Shown: positions 33,326 through 44,225, numbered from the stretch's first letter. The stretch is 64,000 nt of DNA from Salticus scenicus (GCA_963930645.1 OZ005652.1:264261356-264325355); one strand, 5' to 3'. Numbers and translations: made by a program. Notes: generated by a model from the letters alone, not told the origin.

Positions 33326-33622
33326 ACAAGGAAACATTCAAAAGGTGTCGTCTTCAAAAAACATTAAAAAATATATATGTGATTCTACTCTTCCTAAAAC
33401 ACCAGAAAGTGAAAAATTTATCAGCTGCAATGAATTACAGCGACCACAAAAAATTATAAAAATTAAGCATATTTGGCGATTTCATATTGTTAGGCGATTG
33501 GTTTTGCTGTAATTCATTTCAGCCGATAATATTTTCACTTCCTGGTGTTTTATGAAGAGTAGAATCATATATATTTTCTTCAATATTTTTTTAAGACGAC
33601 ACCTTTTGAATGCTTCCTTGTA
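33326..33622. mobile_element. Palindromic foldback MITE (about 125-bp arms)
   Basis: Left arm 'acaaggaaacattcaaaagg' 'tgtcgtctt', 'gattctactcttcctaaaac' 'accag' and 'gcaatgaattacagc' is the reverse complement of 33500-33622. The central ~50 bases carry 'atttggcgatttcatattg'. No coding content. Confidence 0.8.
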
Positions 33623-34033
33623 AGTTATATTTTGAATTTTACTGATTGAAAATAAAATATTAAATATTTTAAAAAATCAATTTTTTCAAACAAGATTCAC
33701 AAATTATGAAATACCAGCACTGGGCTGACCTTAAATTTACTTAATTTAAGAAAAAAAGAAATAAAAGGCAAACTTAAAATGCTTAATAAAAATCAAAAAT
33801 GCAATTCTAGCAATTTCCAGTTATAGCTGTTAATGCGTGTGAATATTTTTGAGTGGCCCTGTAAATCTCATACTGTATTCTACAGAAAACTTTTTTTGTG
33901 CATATGAATAATAAATCTAAATTTCATTATTATATGTGCATATGTTATTAAAAATAAAATGATAGTTTTAAAAAAATTAAAGAGCACGCTTTTATAGAAA
34001 TGTGAACTAAAAAGCACAAAATATCTATCTTAG
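33623..34033. other. AT-rich DNA, no gene seen
   Basis: Includes 'tagcaatttccagttatagc' 'tgttaatgcgtgtgaatatt', which resembles parts of the repeat superfamily at 47200-47240. Confidence 0.4.
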
Positions 34034-34083
34034 CATTAAAATGCAGGGTAAGAGAAAATCATGTGAGTGACACACCATAATAT
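34034..34083 (-). repeat. Fragment of the TGTGTCACTCACATG repeat
   Basis: The reverse complement 'ggtgtgtcactcacatgatt' 'ttctcttaccctgcatttta' matches 43998-44045 and 58130-58175. Confidence 0.65.
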
Positions 34084-34149
34084 TTACATACACTTCAATC
34101 TTTAATTAAATAATTTAGAATAAAAAAAAAACATTTTTAAAAAATCTCC

Positions 34150-34225
34150 CCTGACTGGGCTCGAAAGCTAGACCTTTAGGTTCGTAGCCCGGAGCTTTAC
34201 CTCACAGCCACAGCGTTCACGTAGG
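34150..34225 (-). repeat. tRNA-like sequence (SINE head or tRNA fossil)
   Basis: On the minus strand 'ctgtggctgtgaggtaaagc' resembles an A box/D-arm, and 'gctttcgagcccagtcaggg' resembles a B box/T-arm about 40 bases on. An acceptable anticodon stem and CCA-end pairing could not be built by eye, so a working tRNA is unlikely. Confidence 0.35.
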
Positions 34226-34312
34226 GAAGTCTTTTTTTACAATATAGATTTTTTGTTTGCTCCCAGTGCGGTTACAAGCATACATACAGGTGAAGCTAAT
34301 AAAAGCGTGTTA

Positions 34313-34405
34313 AAAAAGCACCACAGTACTGGCGTTAAAAAGAAATAAGTATAAAACTTTGAATAAAAACCATAAAATGCAAGAATTCACAACAATTGTT
34401 TTGGG
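34313..34405 (+). repeat. Single arm of the AACCATAAAATGCAAGAA MITE
   Basis: 'aaaagcaccacagtac', 'aagtataaaactttgaataa' and 'aaaccataaaatgcaagaat' match the arms of the MITE at 8543-8782. No inverted partner follows. Confidence 0.6.
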
Positions 34406-34559
34406 TAAAAGAACAATTTTATTGTAATTAAAAACTAAATTACAATACATTTTTTCTAAACAGCTCTTCTTCAGGTAAAGTAGGCATGAGTGCTGCAAAC
34501 AATTTTATATTTATTATTTGTGCAAATAATTGGAAACCATATACCTCAATGTATAAAAA

Positions 34560-34762
34560 TTCTACTTTGTATCCTAAAAAATAAAATGTTATATGTCCTT
34601 AACTCATCAAACTCTATGTAGTTTGTGTGACAGTAAGGTATAATATACTAATATACTTTGAAGAAACTTTTAGACCAACTGAATATGGCGTTTAAATGCT
34701 ATCACACTTCAAATAATTTGAGTTCACAACCATAATAAGTATTTTTTCTTTATGTCTTCAGT

Positions 34763-34795
<33 letters not shown>

Positions 34796-34880
34796 CTAAA
34801 AGCTACATTTATTCAAAATCTGTATAGTTTGTGTGACAGTGACCTATAACATACCTATTCTCTTTCAGCTATCAACATTC
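34560..34880. repeat. Two-copy repeat around TAGTTTGTGTGACAGT
   Basis: 'tgtagtttgtgtgacagtaa' 'ggtataatatac' at 34617 recurs as 'tatagtttgtgtgacagtga' 'cctataacatac' at 34826, about 210 bases apart, with an A run at 34766-34792 between them. Confidence 0.55.
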
Positions 34881-35804
34881 AAAGTGTATAGAGGCTAACA
34901 TGTTCATTCAAACACATATCTACATACACTATTGTAAAAATAACAAAATGAATTCAGAAGCCCGTAATTTGTATAGATACACCAAAATCTCACTCTTGAA
35001 TTTTTTCATGATAAAATTATTTTCTTAAATAGTATACGTTCGGAAAATAAAAATCTTCACTTGTACTTTATTGTGTTTACAAATTATTATTATTATCACT
35101 ATTTCTGTAAATTCTAAGTACTTTCCAGACACTGGTGGTGGTGGATGAAATATCATGCTTAAAAAAAAAAAAAAAAAAACTTTATAACCACTATTTTATG
35201 CATATTGCATATGCATAGATTATCAAACTTGCACTACCCTACAATATCAAACTTATGCTACAAAGCATTTAACTTTGAAAAACAAAAACTAAGACCCTCA
35301 AGCTCTTTTAAATTTATAACTGATCCCTTGCATTTTACAAATCTAAAATAGAGACATTTTACGCCTCCAAAAAGACATAGGTAAATTCTGAACCAAACGT
35401 TGGTCTGAAATTTACCTACACTCTTTGTGACATAATTATTCTACCTTGAAAACTTCTTTTTTAATTACTCCTAACAAAAAATAACATTTTATACTCTACA
35501 TACTGAAAGGAAAAGAGGAAATGAACTTTTCAAATTTGATTATAAATTATGGTCTTAAATAACCCTGTTACACAATTAAAAAATTTTAGTAGTTTAACTA
35601 ATAAATTTATATATTAGTTAAACTACTAAATACTAATATTTTACATATTATAAATTTACATAAATCTTTTTTTTTTTTTTTTTTTTTTTTGGGGGGGGGG
35701 GGGGGCTTCATCGACAACTTTAGATAGGTATCTAACTTCAAACACTTAATGAAAAGTATATTTTTATTTTCAAATATTGTAGAAAATCACATAAAAAAAA
35801 TTAC
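34881..35804. other. AT-rich DNA, no gene seen
   Basis: A palindrome 'agtagtttaactaataaatt' / 'tatatattagttaaactact' lies at about 35589-35627. A T run and G run are at 35668-35705. Confidence 0.45.
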
Positions 35805-35876
35805 CTGGTTTTCATTTCCAATGCTTTACTTGGAGAAAAAAAATTGCTTCTGCTTCTTTGGGCATCTAATAAGGAT
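35805..35876 (-). CDS. Small exon-like segment of the same putative minus-strand gene
   Basis: On the minus strand, acceptor TTATGCATTCTAG is followed by 72 bases open in one frame only, SLLDAQRSRSNFFSPSKALE-MKT, then donor CAG|GTAATT. Entry and exit are both phase 2, so it is a symmetric exon. It lies 3.6 kb upstream (in minus direction) of the 32213 exon; the phases of the two do not join directly (that exon enters at phase 0), so at least one further exon would be needed. Serine/arginine-rich, unrecognised. Confidence 0.3.
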
Positions 35877-37719
35877 CTAGAATGCATAATACAGAGATGA
35901 GAGTGTGAAATGGACAAAAAGTCTGAAAATATGTGCAATACTCAAAGATAACTTAATTTTTTCAATAAAAGAAGAAACAGAGACAATAAATCATACTTTC
36001 CATAAGCAAATATGAGAATAAATTAAAACTAACTGCTCAAGAACATGTTAAAACAAAGAATATTAAACAAAAATAAGAATGTTTTGAAATAAAGTCTGAA
36101 TATTACTTTTAAAAAATTAAGAAAGGTCTGAAATTCCTACTAAAGTCTGAAGAATCTCATCTCTGATAATAAAGGCTTGCCTTCATTCTTCATTGTAATT
36201 TCATTCTAACAAAATACATTACAGTCATTTAAATAGTACAGTATTCTTAATTGCATCCCCCCCCCCCCTAGAATTATACCATGTCAATATGAGTTATTTT
36301 CTTAAAATTATTAAACGACTAGCACATAGAGAAAAATATTAGGTTCTTATTAAATATTAAGATAATAAAGTATAACAGAAAGCTAATCGCTTCCAAAACT
36401 TAGAAATGTATATTATTTTTATTTATTTACTTATTTGCTTAAGAAAAATTTATTTTAGCATCTTAAACAAGTATTCCAATACTAAGATTATAATTTTTTA
36501 TAATTATTTTAATTCATAATTTTTAAGTTATACACATTTATTTATTCAATGCAGGGTCGGCAAGTTTTTGACAACAATTGTCAAAAGCCTAAAATTCTAT
36601 ACAAAGAGCATCCTGAAATAATTTTTTGCAACAAATTTATATCTACAGTTTATTACATTTTCCTAATTTTTGGTTTTAGTCCCTTTAATAAATTTTAAAA
36701 CATTTTTAGATACTAAAAGTCACATGTCCCATCAAAAATTTCAAGTTTGATTTTAGTCAGTAAGCTTCTTTGAAAACAGAAAATAATTTTAGGATACTAT
36801 TAAATATAGAATGAAAAATTATAAACAGAAATATACATTAATAAAATAACCTATGCACTAATTCCTTTTAACTTTAGAAAAAAAAAAAAGTATTTTAATC
36901 TCATACTGTTACTTTTAGCATTTCACATCATTCTAGTTGTTTTCCTCTTTAGAGTAATTTCAATGGGATTACATTTATGCGTTATAAATTTTAACAGTTG
37001 GCTAGTTATAGTGTAAAACAGTAATTCTGAATTTAGGGGGGAAATTCTGTTATTGATTTCATAATTGATGTGTCTGCTTTCGAAAATACTATAATTTTAC
37101 TGTAATTGAAAACCCATTGTATAAACAAAATTCAATTTTTATTTGATGTAAAATCAGAGATTGAAATATTCGTTAGTTTTTAATTAATTAGATGGAAGCA
37201 ATCCAATCAAACTGCAAATTATCCGGCATTGACATTCGTAGAGAGTAAGCTAATTATTTATAGCTGAACAATTCAAAAAGAAATTATTTAATGAAAGCCA
37301 GTATAAGAATATTAATTTATACTCTCGTTGTGGTCAGAGTTCCAAATATAAATGCAATTTATTTTTGCAATAAAAGACAAGAACAAGATTTTTGTTTTTT
37401 AATCAAACTCAAGTAATATTGCACATTCTATACGCTTAAACTTCTTTGTGATTTTGTAGCATAAATTCAAGTCCAGAATAACCACAATTTTTCCAATTAA
37501 TGATTAATTTTAAGACCAAACAATATATTAATAACTTTTAAGTAGGTATTAAAACATTTATGGGGGGCAGAAAAATCAGAAAGGAAATCGAACAGAAACA
37601 TCATTTAAAAGATGATGATTAAGCATGCAATTACTTTTAGATTGAATAAAATAATGACATAATAAAAATTTTATACTAATCCATTTAAATAATTAACATT
37701 AAAATTAACTTACTTATTA
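35877..37719. other. AT-rich DNA, no confident gene
   Basis: C run at 36258-36268. A short plus-strand segment at 37191-37241 is bounded by ATTAG and GTAAGC but does not fit the phase of the M17 gene (see rejected items). Confidence 0.4.
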
Positions 37720-37960
37720 CAAGTACAAACAAGGAACACGAACAAAAACAGAATTAAACCAGCGCCATTGCATTCACCACAGAATAAACAAAACCAAACC
37801 AGAAAAGAAGAATGCGGTAACCATAAAACCAATGCCAACTTGGCTTTCTCAAGTCAAACTCGTCGTTGCTATGGTTACAGGCATGAAATTCCGCGATTTA
37901 GTACAATGGATTCTCCCAGGGGCTGGTTTGGCGCTGGATGTAAATTGCCAACTGCTTTAT
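37720..37960. promoter_or_regulatory. Less AT-rich island with RFX X-box-like site (tentative)
   Basis: A local island of mixed composition. GTTGCTATGGTTAC at 37865-37878 differs at one position from the RFX/X-box pattern GTHNYYATRRNAAC, and GGTAACCATAAAACC at 37815-37829 is a weaker inverted relative. It lies about 150-400 bases before exon 2 of the M17-like gene and upstream (minus direction) of the putative minus-strand exons. It could be an internal promoter or chance. Two overlapping plus-strand frames here look non-coding. Confidence 0.22.
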
Positions 37961-38110
37961 CTGTATATATCTATAATCTGTGTAGGAATTGACTTAAAAA
38001 TTTTTTTATTTATATTACTTGCTTATTGTTAATATTATAAGACACATAAGAATTCTATTTATCTTCATTTATTTATGACGATTATTTAATTTTGCTATCT
38101 TTCCTTTCAG

Positions 38111-38874
38111 ATATCTCAAGAACTTTGATGAAATTCGAATTGATGGCTGTGAACACCCGAAAATCGTCGGCACAGCTGTAGCTCTTGCATTACCTAGCAT
38201 AAAGACTCAAAATACAACTTCAGTTACAATATTTTCTGACTTTAGATTTGGAGATGAAGTTAAATATAGCGAAGGCATTTTTCTTGGACAGGGTCAGACT
38301 ATAGCTCAAGAGCTTATGAAATCGACTTCTGTCTCGAATTTTATCAAAACTACGAAATCGTACTTGCGAAAATTTGATGTGAAAATAGTAGAAAGAGATG
38401 TTTTGTGGATGAAAAAGAAGAAAATGGAATCGCTTCTTAGTACAACTAAAAATTCTAATGAATTCCCTGTGATGCTCGAGATAAATCTCAACACTTCGAG
38501 TAAAAACACTAAGCCACTAATAATTGTTGGTAAAGCAACGTCATATGAAAGTAGTTTATTTCCTTTAAGTGATAAACCTGAATTCCATCAATTTCAGTAT
38601 AGAAGCGGCATGGGAGGTGCTTCTTCAATCATAGGATCTTTGTATACTTTGTGCAAGTTGAAAATTCTCTGTCATGTGCATTGCATTATAGCAATTGTCT
38701 CAAACCAATTACACAATAAGCCTAATAAGAAAAACAGTATAATTACGGCAATGAATGGCACATCTATCCAAATTGATTGCCCCGAAGCTGAAAGCAGACT
38801 CGTAATGGCGGATCTTTTATGTTATGCGAACACGCTGGACTTTTCTGCTATAATAGATGTATCGTCGTTATCAA
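38111..38874 (+). CDS. M17 leucyl aminopeptidase-like protein, exon 2 (catalytic domain, degenerate site)
   Basis: Residues 111-366. The acceptor is TTTCCTTTCAG at 38110 and the donor TCAA|GTAAGC at 38875 (phase 1). Alignment with animal cytosol aminopeptidase (family M17, two-zinc exopeptidase that trims N-terminal residues) is colinear. The metal and catalytic sites are altered: VGK keeps the zinc-ligand lysine (K252, bovine K250), but bovine D255 is E257, catalytic K262 is S264, D273 is G277 (RSGMGGA instead of RADMGGA) and D332 is E336. E338 and R340 (bovine E334, R336) remain in PEAESRL where enzymes have TDAEGRL. The frame is uninterrupted, arguing for selection on a non-catalytic role. 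Confidence 0.9.
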
Positions 38875-39762
38875 GTAAGCTAATTATATCATTTTGTATT
38901 TTTAAAATGGTTAAAAAAAAAAAAAAAAAAAAAACTACAAATTTAACGTAAATTGAAAACGTTTCAGATTGATAAGGCTTTCTAAAATAATTTTCAATGG
39001 TTTAAGCCATAAATAAGTTAAAACTAGAGTTGGTGGATAAATTCATACACTGTAAAAAGTCGATATTGAATAACCATCACCATGTTTCAATAATACTTTT
39101 ATGATTTTTTTCTGAGCATTGGACATTCCGATTTGAACACGATGTGTACGATGTTGGCCGATTTATCGAAAATAACGATGATGCCCATATAAAGGTTTCT
39201 TTCATTACTTTGCGTCCAATCAATAGTGACTGCGATGGAGAATTTACTTTCCATTGAAGTCACTACTGATCATATGCAAAAACGATGGAAGAATCCTTTA
39301 TCTGGGTGTCAATGCTTCCAGTGCAGCAAGGTAAGAACATCGTTCATTTCCTGCATCTGTTTCATCGAAGGCACTGTGTGATGTGTTGAATCGCGAAAGA
39401 ACAAGAACTAAACCTTTCTTTGACTCGTCATATTTGCTTTTTCAAATAGTGTTACAATAAATTAATAAATTATAACACGTCTGTGTTACTTAATTCAATC
39501 AGTATTTAGATTTCTGTCTTATTTTCATTTGTCTTTTCGATATGTAATATAATAACATAAAAATATTTTTAATTGTAGTATACTGTATACATTGATTTAA
39601 AGGACTTTCGGAATGTATGATATTAATAGGTCTTACCGTGATTCATTAAGAATACATAAGTGTCAAAGTTTTTAAATATATGCATTTTCTTATTTTCGTT
39701 TTATTTTTACGAAATCACACATTGCAGTTGTGTTTAAAAAGCTTAAATTTATTTACTTACAG
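38875..39762 (+). other. Second intron of the M17-like gene
   Basis: GTAAGC at 38875 to TTTACTTACAG ending 39762; the joint codon is A+GT (Ser). It contains a 22-base A run (38911-38932) and a 267-nt imperfect foldback at 39128-39394. Confidence 0.88.
39128..39394. repeat. Long imperfect foldback (hairpin) in intron 2
   Basis: The two halves pair around a 10-base loop at 39240-39249. The innermost 31 positions (39209-39239 with 39250-39280) pair at about 26, and the next 25 (39184-39208 with 39281-39306) pair almost throughout. Weaker pairing extends to 'cgatttgaacac' (39131) and 'gtgttgaatcg' (39384). It is either an eroded MITE or a source of hairpin RNA. Confidence 0.7.
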
Positions 39763-40157
39763 GTAATATCGATAGTCTTCTGGGAAACTCTTACATTGGT
39801 TATTTCACTACGGATGAAAATCTGAAGAAAGTACTTTATGAAGCGTCCCTATCATGTGGCGAAAAAATATGGCAGCTGCCTTTATATAAATACTTTCATA
39901 ACTTGCTGAAAACATCACAAGTTGCGATCAGCAATGTTGGAGTAGATGCTAAATCAGTAACAACTTGCAAATCAGCCTCTTTTCTTCAAGAATTCGTAAA
40001 TCCAACAAAAGCATGGATTCATTTGGATATATCAGCCGTTTCAGAAAGTCGCGGCAAAAAAATCTATCTGAAAGACTGGGCAACTGGTCGTTCCACGAGA
40101 CTTTTGTCAGAGTTTTGTATGAAATACTTTCAGAATAAACAGCTAAAATATGTCTAA
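39763..40157 (+). CDS. M17 leucyl aminopeptidase-like protein, exon 3 (C-terminal part)
   Basis: Residues 367-496, ending at TAA 40155-40157. Family landmarks are kept in order: a GYFTTDENLKKVLYEASLSC helix (enzymes: GVFTN...L...L.EAS..TG), IWQLPLYKYF (R/I-W-RMPLF), ISNVG (DVNN.G), a short CKSASFLQEFV (CTAAAFLKEFV), WIHLDISAV (WAHLDIAGV) and ATGRSTRLLSEF (MTGRPTRTLIEF). The structural core is therefore conserved although the metal site in exon 2 is not. The family hexamerises; whether this one does is unknown. A weak CAATAA lies about 50 bases after the stop. Confidence 0.9.
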
Positions 40158-40224
40158 TATCGTATTGAAATTAATGTATATTTTGTGGGATTTTTAAATC
40201 CTTTTTACAATAAGTAGTAACGTA

Positions 40225-40704
40225 CAGAGTGTCTCGAAAATATCTGACATGAAAGCTATGATAGATAAAAAAGACCAAAAAAGCCGAATTACTGCAGGAA
40301 TGTGCGTTTAAAAATGCCCCATTTAAGTACTTTTCGGAATTAACTAGTGAAAATGGCTGGCAAAGTCACAGGAAACAAAAATTTTAATGATCAAGTTATT
40401 AAAGGCAGATTTTCGAATGAGTAATAACCAACAGTGATAAAAAATTTCCCGCGCTAATATACGGAATGGCTTACATTACCAAAAACATGAAGTATATAAC
40501 TCAAATTTCCAGTAATAACTGACAATCTGGCCACTATCTGATCAGGGAATAACGATTGTACTGATAGAAATGTTTTTACTAATCTCCTCAAAATCATCTA
40601 CTGCTTTAGCGCACCATTTCCGTACTAACGTTCCCATACTAATCTGCTTATTTAAGTTCACTCTATATGCCTTTAGATTTGTATCAGATAATTTTGAGAC
40701 ACCG
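40225..40704. mobile_element. mariner-type MITE, TA-flanked
   Basis: The left end 'cagagtgtctcgaaaatatc' 'tgac' is mirrored by 'gtatcagataattttgagac' 'accg' on the right, with TA immediately outside both ends. End sequence and TA target fit Tc1/mariner derivatives. Interior shows no transposase. Confidence 0.75.
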
Positions 40705-40794
40705 TATATAACTAACCAAAAATTGTTTTAACTGATGTAGCATACCAATTATTAGAATGTGTAATTATTCAAACCGCATTTTCTTTTTCTTTTT

Positions 40795-42108
40795 AGTTCC
40801 CCATCATACTATAGGTATGGGGAACTTAGGTAATCGTGAAAATTTTCGACCTCGGTTTTTTGAATTTTCTACAGGTTTTCCGGTGTGAGGAATCCGAAAA
40901 TGGCAAAATTTCTATGGTGTCTGTCTGTAGGATGTCTGTTAGTGTGTTAGTGGGTTAGTGTGTTAGTCTGTTAGTGGGTCAGTCCGTTAGTTTGTTAGTC
41001 TGTGTACACGATATCTCAAGAACAAATTGTCGCAGAGAGGTCAGATCAGTTTTAAAATATTACTTTCGACACTGCAAGAACCCTATTGATTTTCAACATT
41101 CGAATTTAAAAACGTCGTAAGTTATTAGAAATTTACGATTTTCTTAACATGGGAGAATAGGACACAAATTCACTTAAACGTGCATTAAATGGAAACTTTT
41201 TACAGTAAAAATGTCAGACCAGTTTTAAAATATCAGTTTAGATGCCGGAATGAACATCAGTAACTATAAATATGCTACTTTGAAAATTTCGCAAGTTATT
41301 GGAAATTTACGAATTTCTTAACATGGCAGTATAGGGCGAAATTTCACATAAACGTCAATTTTTAGAGATATTTTCATCGTACAGATGTCAGATTACTTTT
41401 GAAATATTATTTAGGACACTGGCATGAATATTAATGACTATGAATTTTCCAATATAAAGATTTCGTAAGTTATTGGAAATTTACGAATTTCTTAACATGT
41501 CAGAATAGAGCAAAATTTCACATAAACGTCAATCTTGAGAGATATTTTCATCGTAAAGATGTCAGACCACTTTCGAAATATTATTTAGGATACTGGCATG
41601 AATATCATAGACTATGATTTTTCCAATTAAAAAAATTCGTAAGTTATTTGGAATTTACGATTTACTTAACATGTCAGAATAAGGCAAAATTGAGCATAAA
41701 TTTCCATTTTGAGGATTCTAAATACATAAGACAACTTCAAAATTAAGTTTATGATATTTGTTTGAACATGATTGAATACAAATATTCTACTAGGAAATTT
41801 TCGTAAATTATTCGTAATTTACGATTTTATCAACATAGCGAAATTGTAAATATTTCATATAAATATGAATTTTGAGGTTTATTGCATTGGAAATAGTAGC
41901 ATGAAAACTACGCAACAGAAATGACCCTGATAAAATAAATTAATAAATTAGAATAAGATAATTATATCGAAGTGAACGGTGGATAGCCTATTAGGCGGGG
42001 ATTTCATTCTGTCACTGTATCAAGCTTTGGTCAAATTCATTTCTTTTAACATGATTATAATATGTCTCGCACTAGAAATTTCTGAGAACATAAATATGAT
42101 GGGGAACT
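40795..42108 (+). mobile_element. 1.3-kb element with AGTTCCCCATCATA inverted ends
   Basis: It starts AGTTCCCCATCATACTATAG and ends TATGATGGGGAACT. Directly after the start the reverse complement 'ggtatggggaact' follows, making a terminal hairpin. The body has a TCTGTCTGT/TTAGTGTGTTAG tract (40920-41000), then a 174-bp tandem array (next entry). Other copies: 53228-53720 (+, truncated) and 28680-29377 (-). Confidence 0.7.
41040..41860 (+). repeat. 174-bp tandem array within the 1.3-kb element
   Basis: 'aagttattggaaatttacga' 'atttcttaacatg.cagaat' recurs near 41118, 41292, 41466, 41640 and, diverged, 41815, together with 'atttcacataaacgtcaat' and 'gtcagacc.cttt.gaaatatta'. Confidence 0.8.
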
Positions 42109-43995
42109 GAGCAGAGTCCACCTATGCCAACTAGTTTAACTTTATGCTCATAGATTTTTGAAGAAAATTATATATTTCCAAAAAGTTTTTTTTTTTTTTT
42201 TTTTTTTTTTCCCCAATGTTTTTTAAAATGAAGCGAGTGAAAGAAATATTTAATCATACTAAAACATTATTTCAACAATCTATATAATATTTCTCTAACG
42301 TGGACCTGTTACAATTATTTTTGTCGAAACGATACGATTGTGGTGTAATTAATAAAATACGCGAGAATAAAAAATAATATTTAAAAATGAACAATATTTA
42401 AGCGCGCGGACTCAGCTCAGTGAACTAATAAGAAAAGATGCCGACATTTGTCCGATGACATTAATTTTACGGAAAAATGTATTTTTAAAAGGTGCTTCTT
42501 CAGAATCTTTGCAAACGTCATTTTAAACCTAGCATTACTTTAAAAATATAAACAGAATATGAATTATTATGATAAAGTGACTAACAAACACAATCATAAA
42601 AAATATAATCAAAATAGGTATTAGTTTTTTTAAAAAACAGAAAATTATACCAAAATTAATAAAAAGCCATAGCCAACATGACGGCATAAATTTAAAAGGT
42701 GCCGTGGGAGTCCTATACAAAAACTGTACTTCCTGTAGAAGTATGAAAACTGGGTCATGAACCATGAATTTTATTTTGAAATTTTTCTTTGGATGATTCT
42801 GGTTTCACTATTATACAATATTAATTTGGTTCTAATAATAATTTGGCTTCTGGTAAATTAAAATTTTAATAAGGTGGTGAAATTGGTATGATATTTATGA
42901 GTGTCAAATTTTAAAGGTAAATAAGAAAAGAAAAAAGTGCGAAAATTTCGTACGGGTTTGCTAGTAATAATAATAATACCTTGAAGCATGTGTTTGAAAA
43001 GTTTTGTGAGATTAAATCAACTGTCTCTTTGTCAGGACAAGAGAAATGAAGTAGAAGCATGAAGTAGAAAATCTGCTTTCATACGATCAGAAAATAAACT
43101 AAGATTTCAAATTATGCAAAAAATGAAATTTCTGAGGTAAATTCATAAATCTCGACAGCAAAACAAATCTCTCTCTCTCTCTCTCTCTCTTCCTCCTCCT
43201 CTCTCTCTCTCTGCAGTGCTTTTCACCGAATTTCACGGGAACAAAAACTGGAAAGACTCTTATCAGAGGAAATTTCCCCAAATCCTAAGTCCCCAAAATA
43301 ATCAGTCGGCCTTAAACCACACACAAACATCCACAACCTTTCACTTTCTCTTCTTTTAAGAGCAAAGATCAAACTAGGGATATTACATTAGATCTTTATT
43401 GATGTCCACGATATTAAATAATTTTAGTTCCAGGCGTGTTATTGTCTTACTTAAATTAAGACACGATCTTGAAACACGAGTTTATAAGAAAATCATCGTC
43501 AGACTACGTGTGCTACACTCCACCATGCGCCAATCGTTTCTGATTACAGTAGAATACAAGTACGTTCACAATGAAGTACATCGGAACGTGCCTTCATTTA
43601 AAAATCTTTCCTGAAAAACAAAGTATCTGAGAAAGTGAGTGTGAATCGGAAATTATTGCTTCTTTTTCAAATATTTTGTCTGCAGTGACGAATGGCAAAA
43701 TATTAATAAAATTAAATAGTCAGATTATGATTCAGATACTGATACATGCTGTTATAATGAATGTAATGTAGATACTACTGTTCCTATTTTACATGAATTG
43801 GTTGTTGAAGAACAAATAATATTGATAACAAAGAACACAAGTCAATTTAGTGAAAGGATTAATCTTATAAATTTATGAATTTGGTGGTCAGCAACAATCA
43901 TTTTCTTTGTTTGAGATAGGCTATCTTATTATGGAAACATCTACCGACAAAAAAATTCATACAAATCGATAAAAGGAATGGAAAAAAAGAAAATA
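42109..43995. other. AT-rich DNA, no confident gene
   Basis: T run at 42186-42210; (CT)n at 43168-43213 with a CCTCCT interruption. The 71-codon frame at 43399-43614 and an acidic 50-codon frame near 43718-43879 show no recognised domain. Confidence 0.45.
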
Positions 43996-44225
43996 ATCTG
44001 GTGTGTCACTCACATGACTTTCTCTTACCCTGAAATTTAATACTATAAATACAGGTTGGATATTAAGAGGTAAGATAACGAGTACTGTTATGTAAACCTA
44101 TGTTAAACAATTCAAATTAGGCTTCGGACGAGTTTTATATGATAATTAGCTCTGTGTGAGGGGGGCTACTGCCGCCCTCGACCCCCCGTTTCATTAATGC
44201 ACCTACATTTATATGGAATTTAATT
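43996..44225 (+). repeat. Dispersed repeat (GGTGTGTCACTCAC)
   Basis: Shares 'aataatctggtgtgtcactc', 'aagaggtaagataacgag'-like sequence and a GGGGGCTACTGCCGCCCTCG block with 58125-58345 (+) and, in part, 34034-34083 (-). Confidence 0.7.

Larger units (their letters stand above)
3576..38110 (+). other. Giant first intron (about 34.5 kb) of the M17-like gene
   Basis: It is bounded by GTTTGT at 3576 and TTTCCTTTCAG ending at 38110. Joining these keeps the reading frame (AG plus A gives Arg111) and keeps the protein colinear with M17 enzymes, so no extra coding exon is needed between them. The intron is packed with nested transposons, SINE-like repeats and Helitrons, listed separately. It also holds exon-like segments of a possible minus-strand gene at 31462-35876. 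Confidence 0.8.

Noticed and set aside
34150..34225. Functional tRNA gene on the minus strand
   Set aside because: A- and B-box-like sequences are present but a cloverleaf with a proper acceptor stem and anticodon arm could not be drawn.
37191..37241. Plus-strand segment bounded by ATTAG and GTAAGC, possible extra exon of the M17-like gene
   Set aside because: Its length breaks the phase between exons 1 and 2, and the protein aligns continuously with M17 enzymes without it.
43718..43879. Acidic ~50-codon frame (SDYDSDTDTCCYNECNVDTT...) as a piggyBac-type transposase N-terminus
   Set aside because: Too short, starts right after a stop, and no downstream transposase motif follows.
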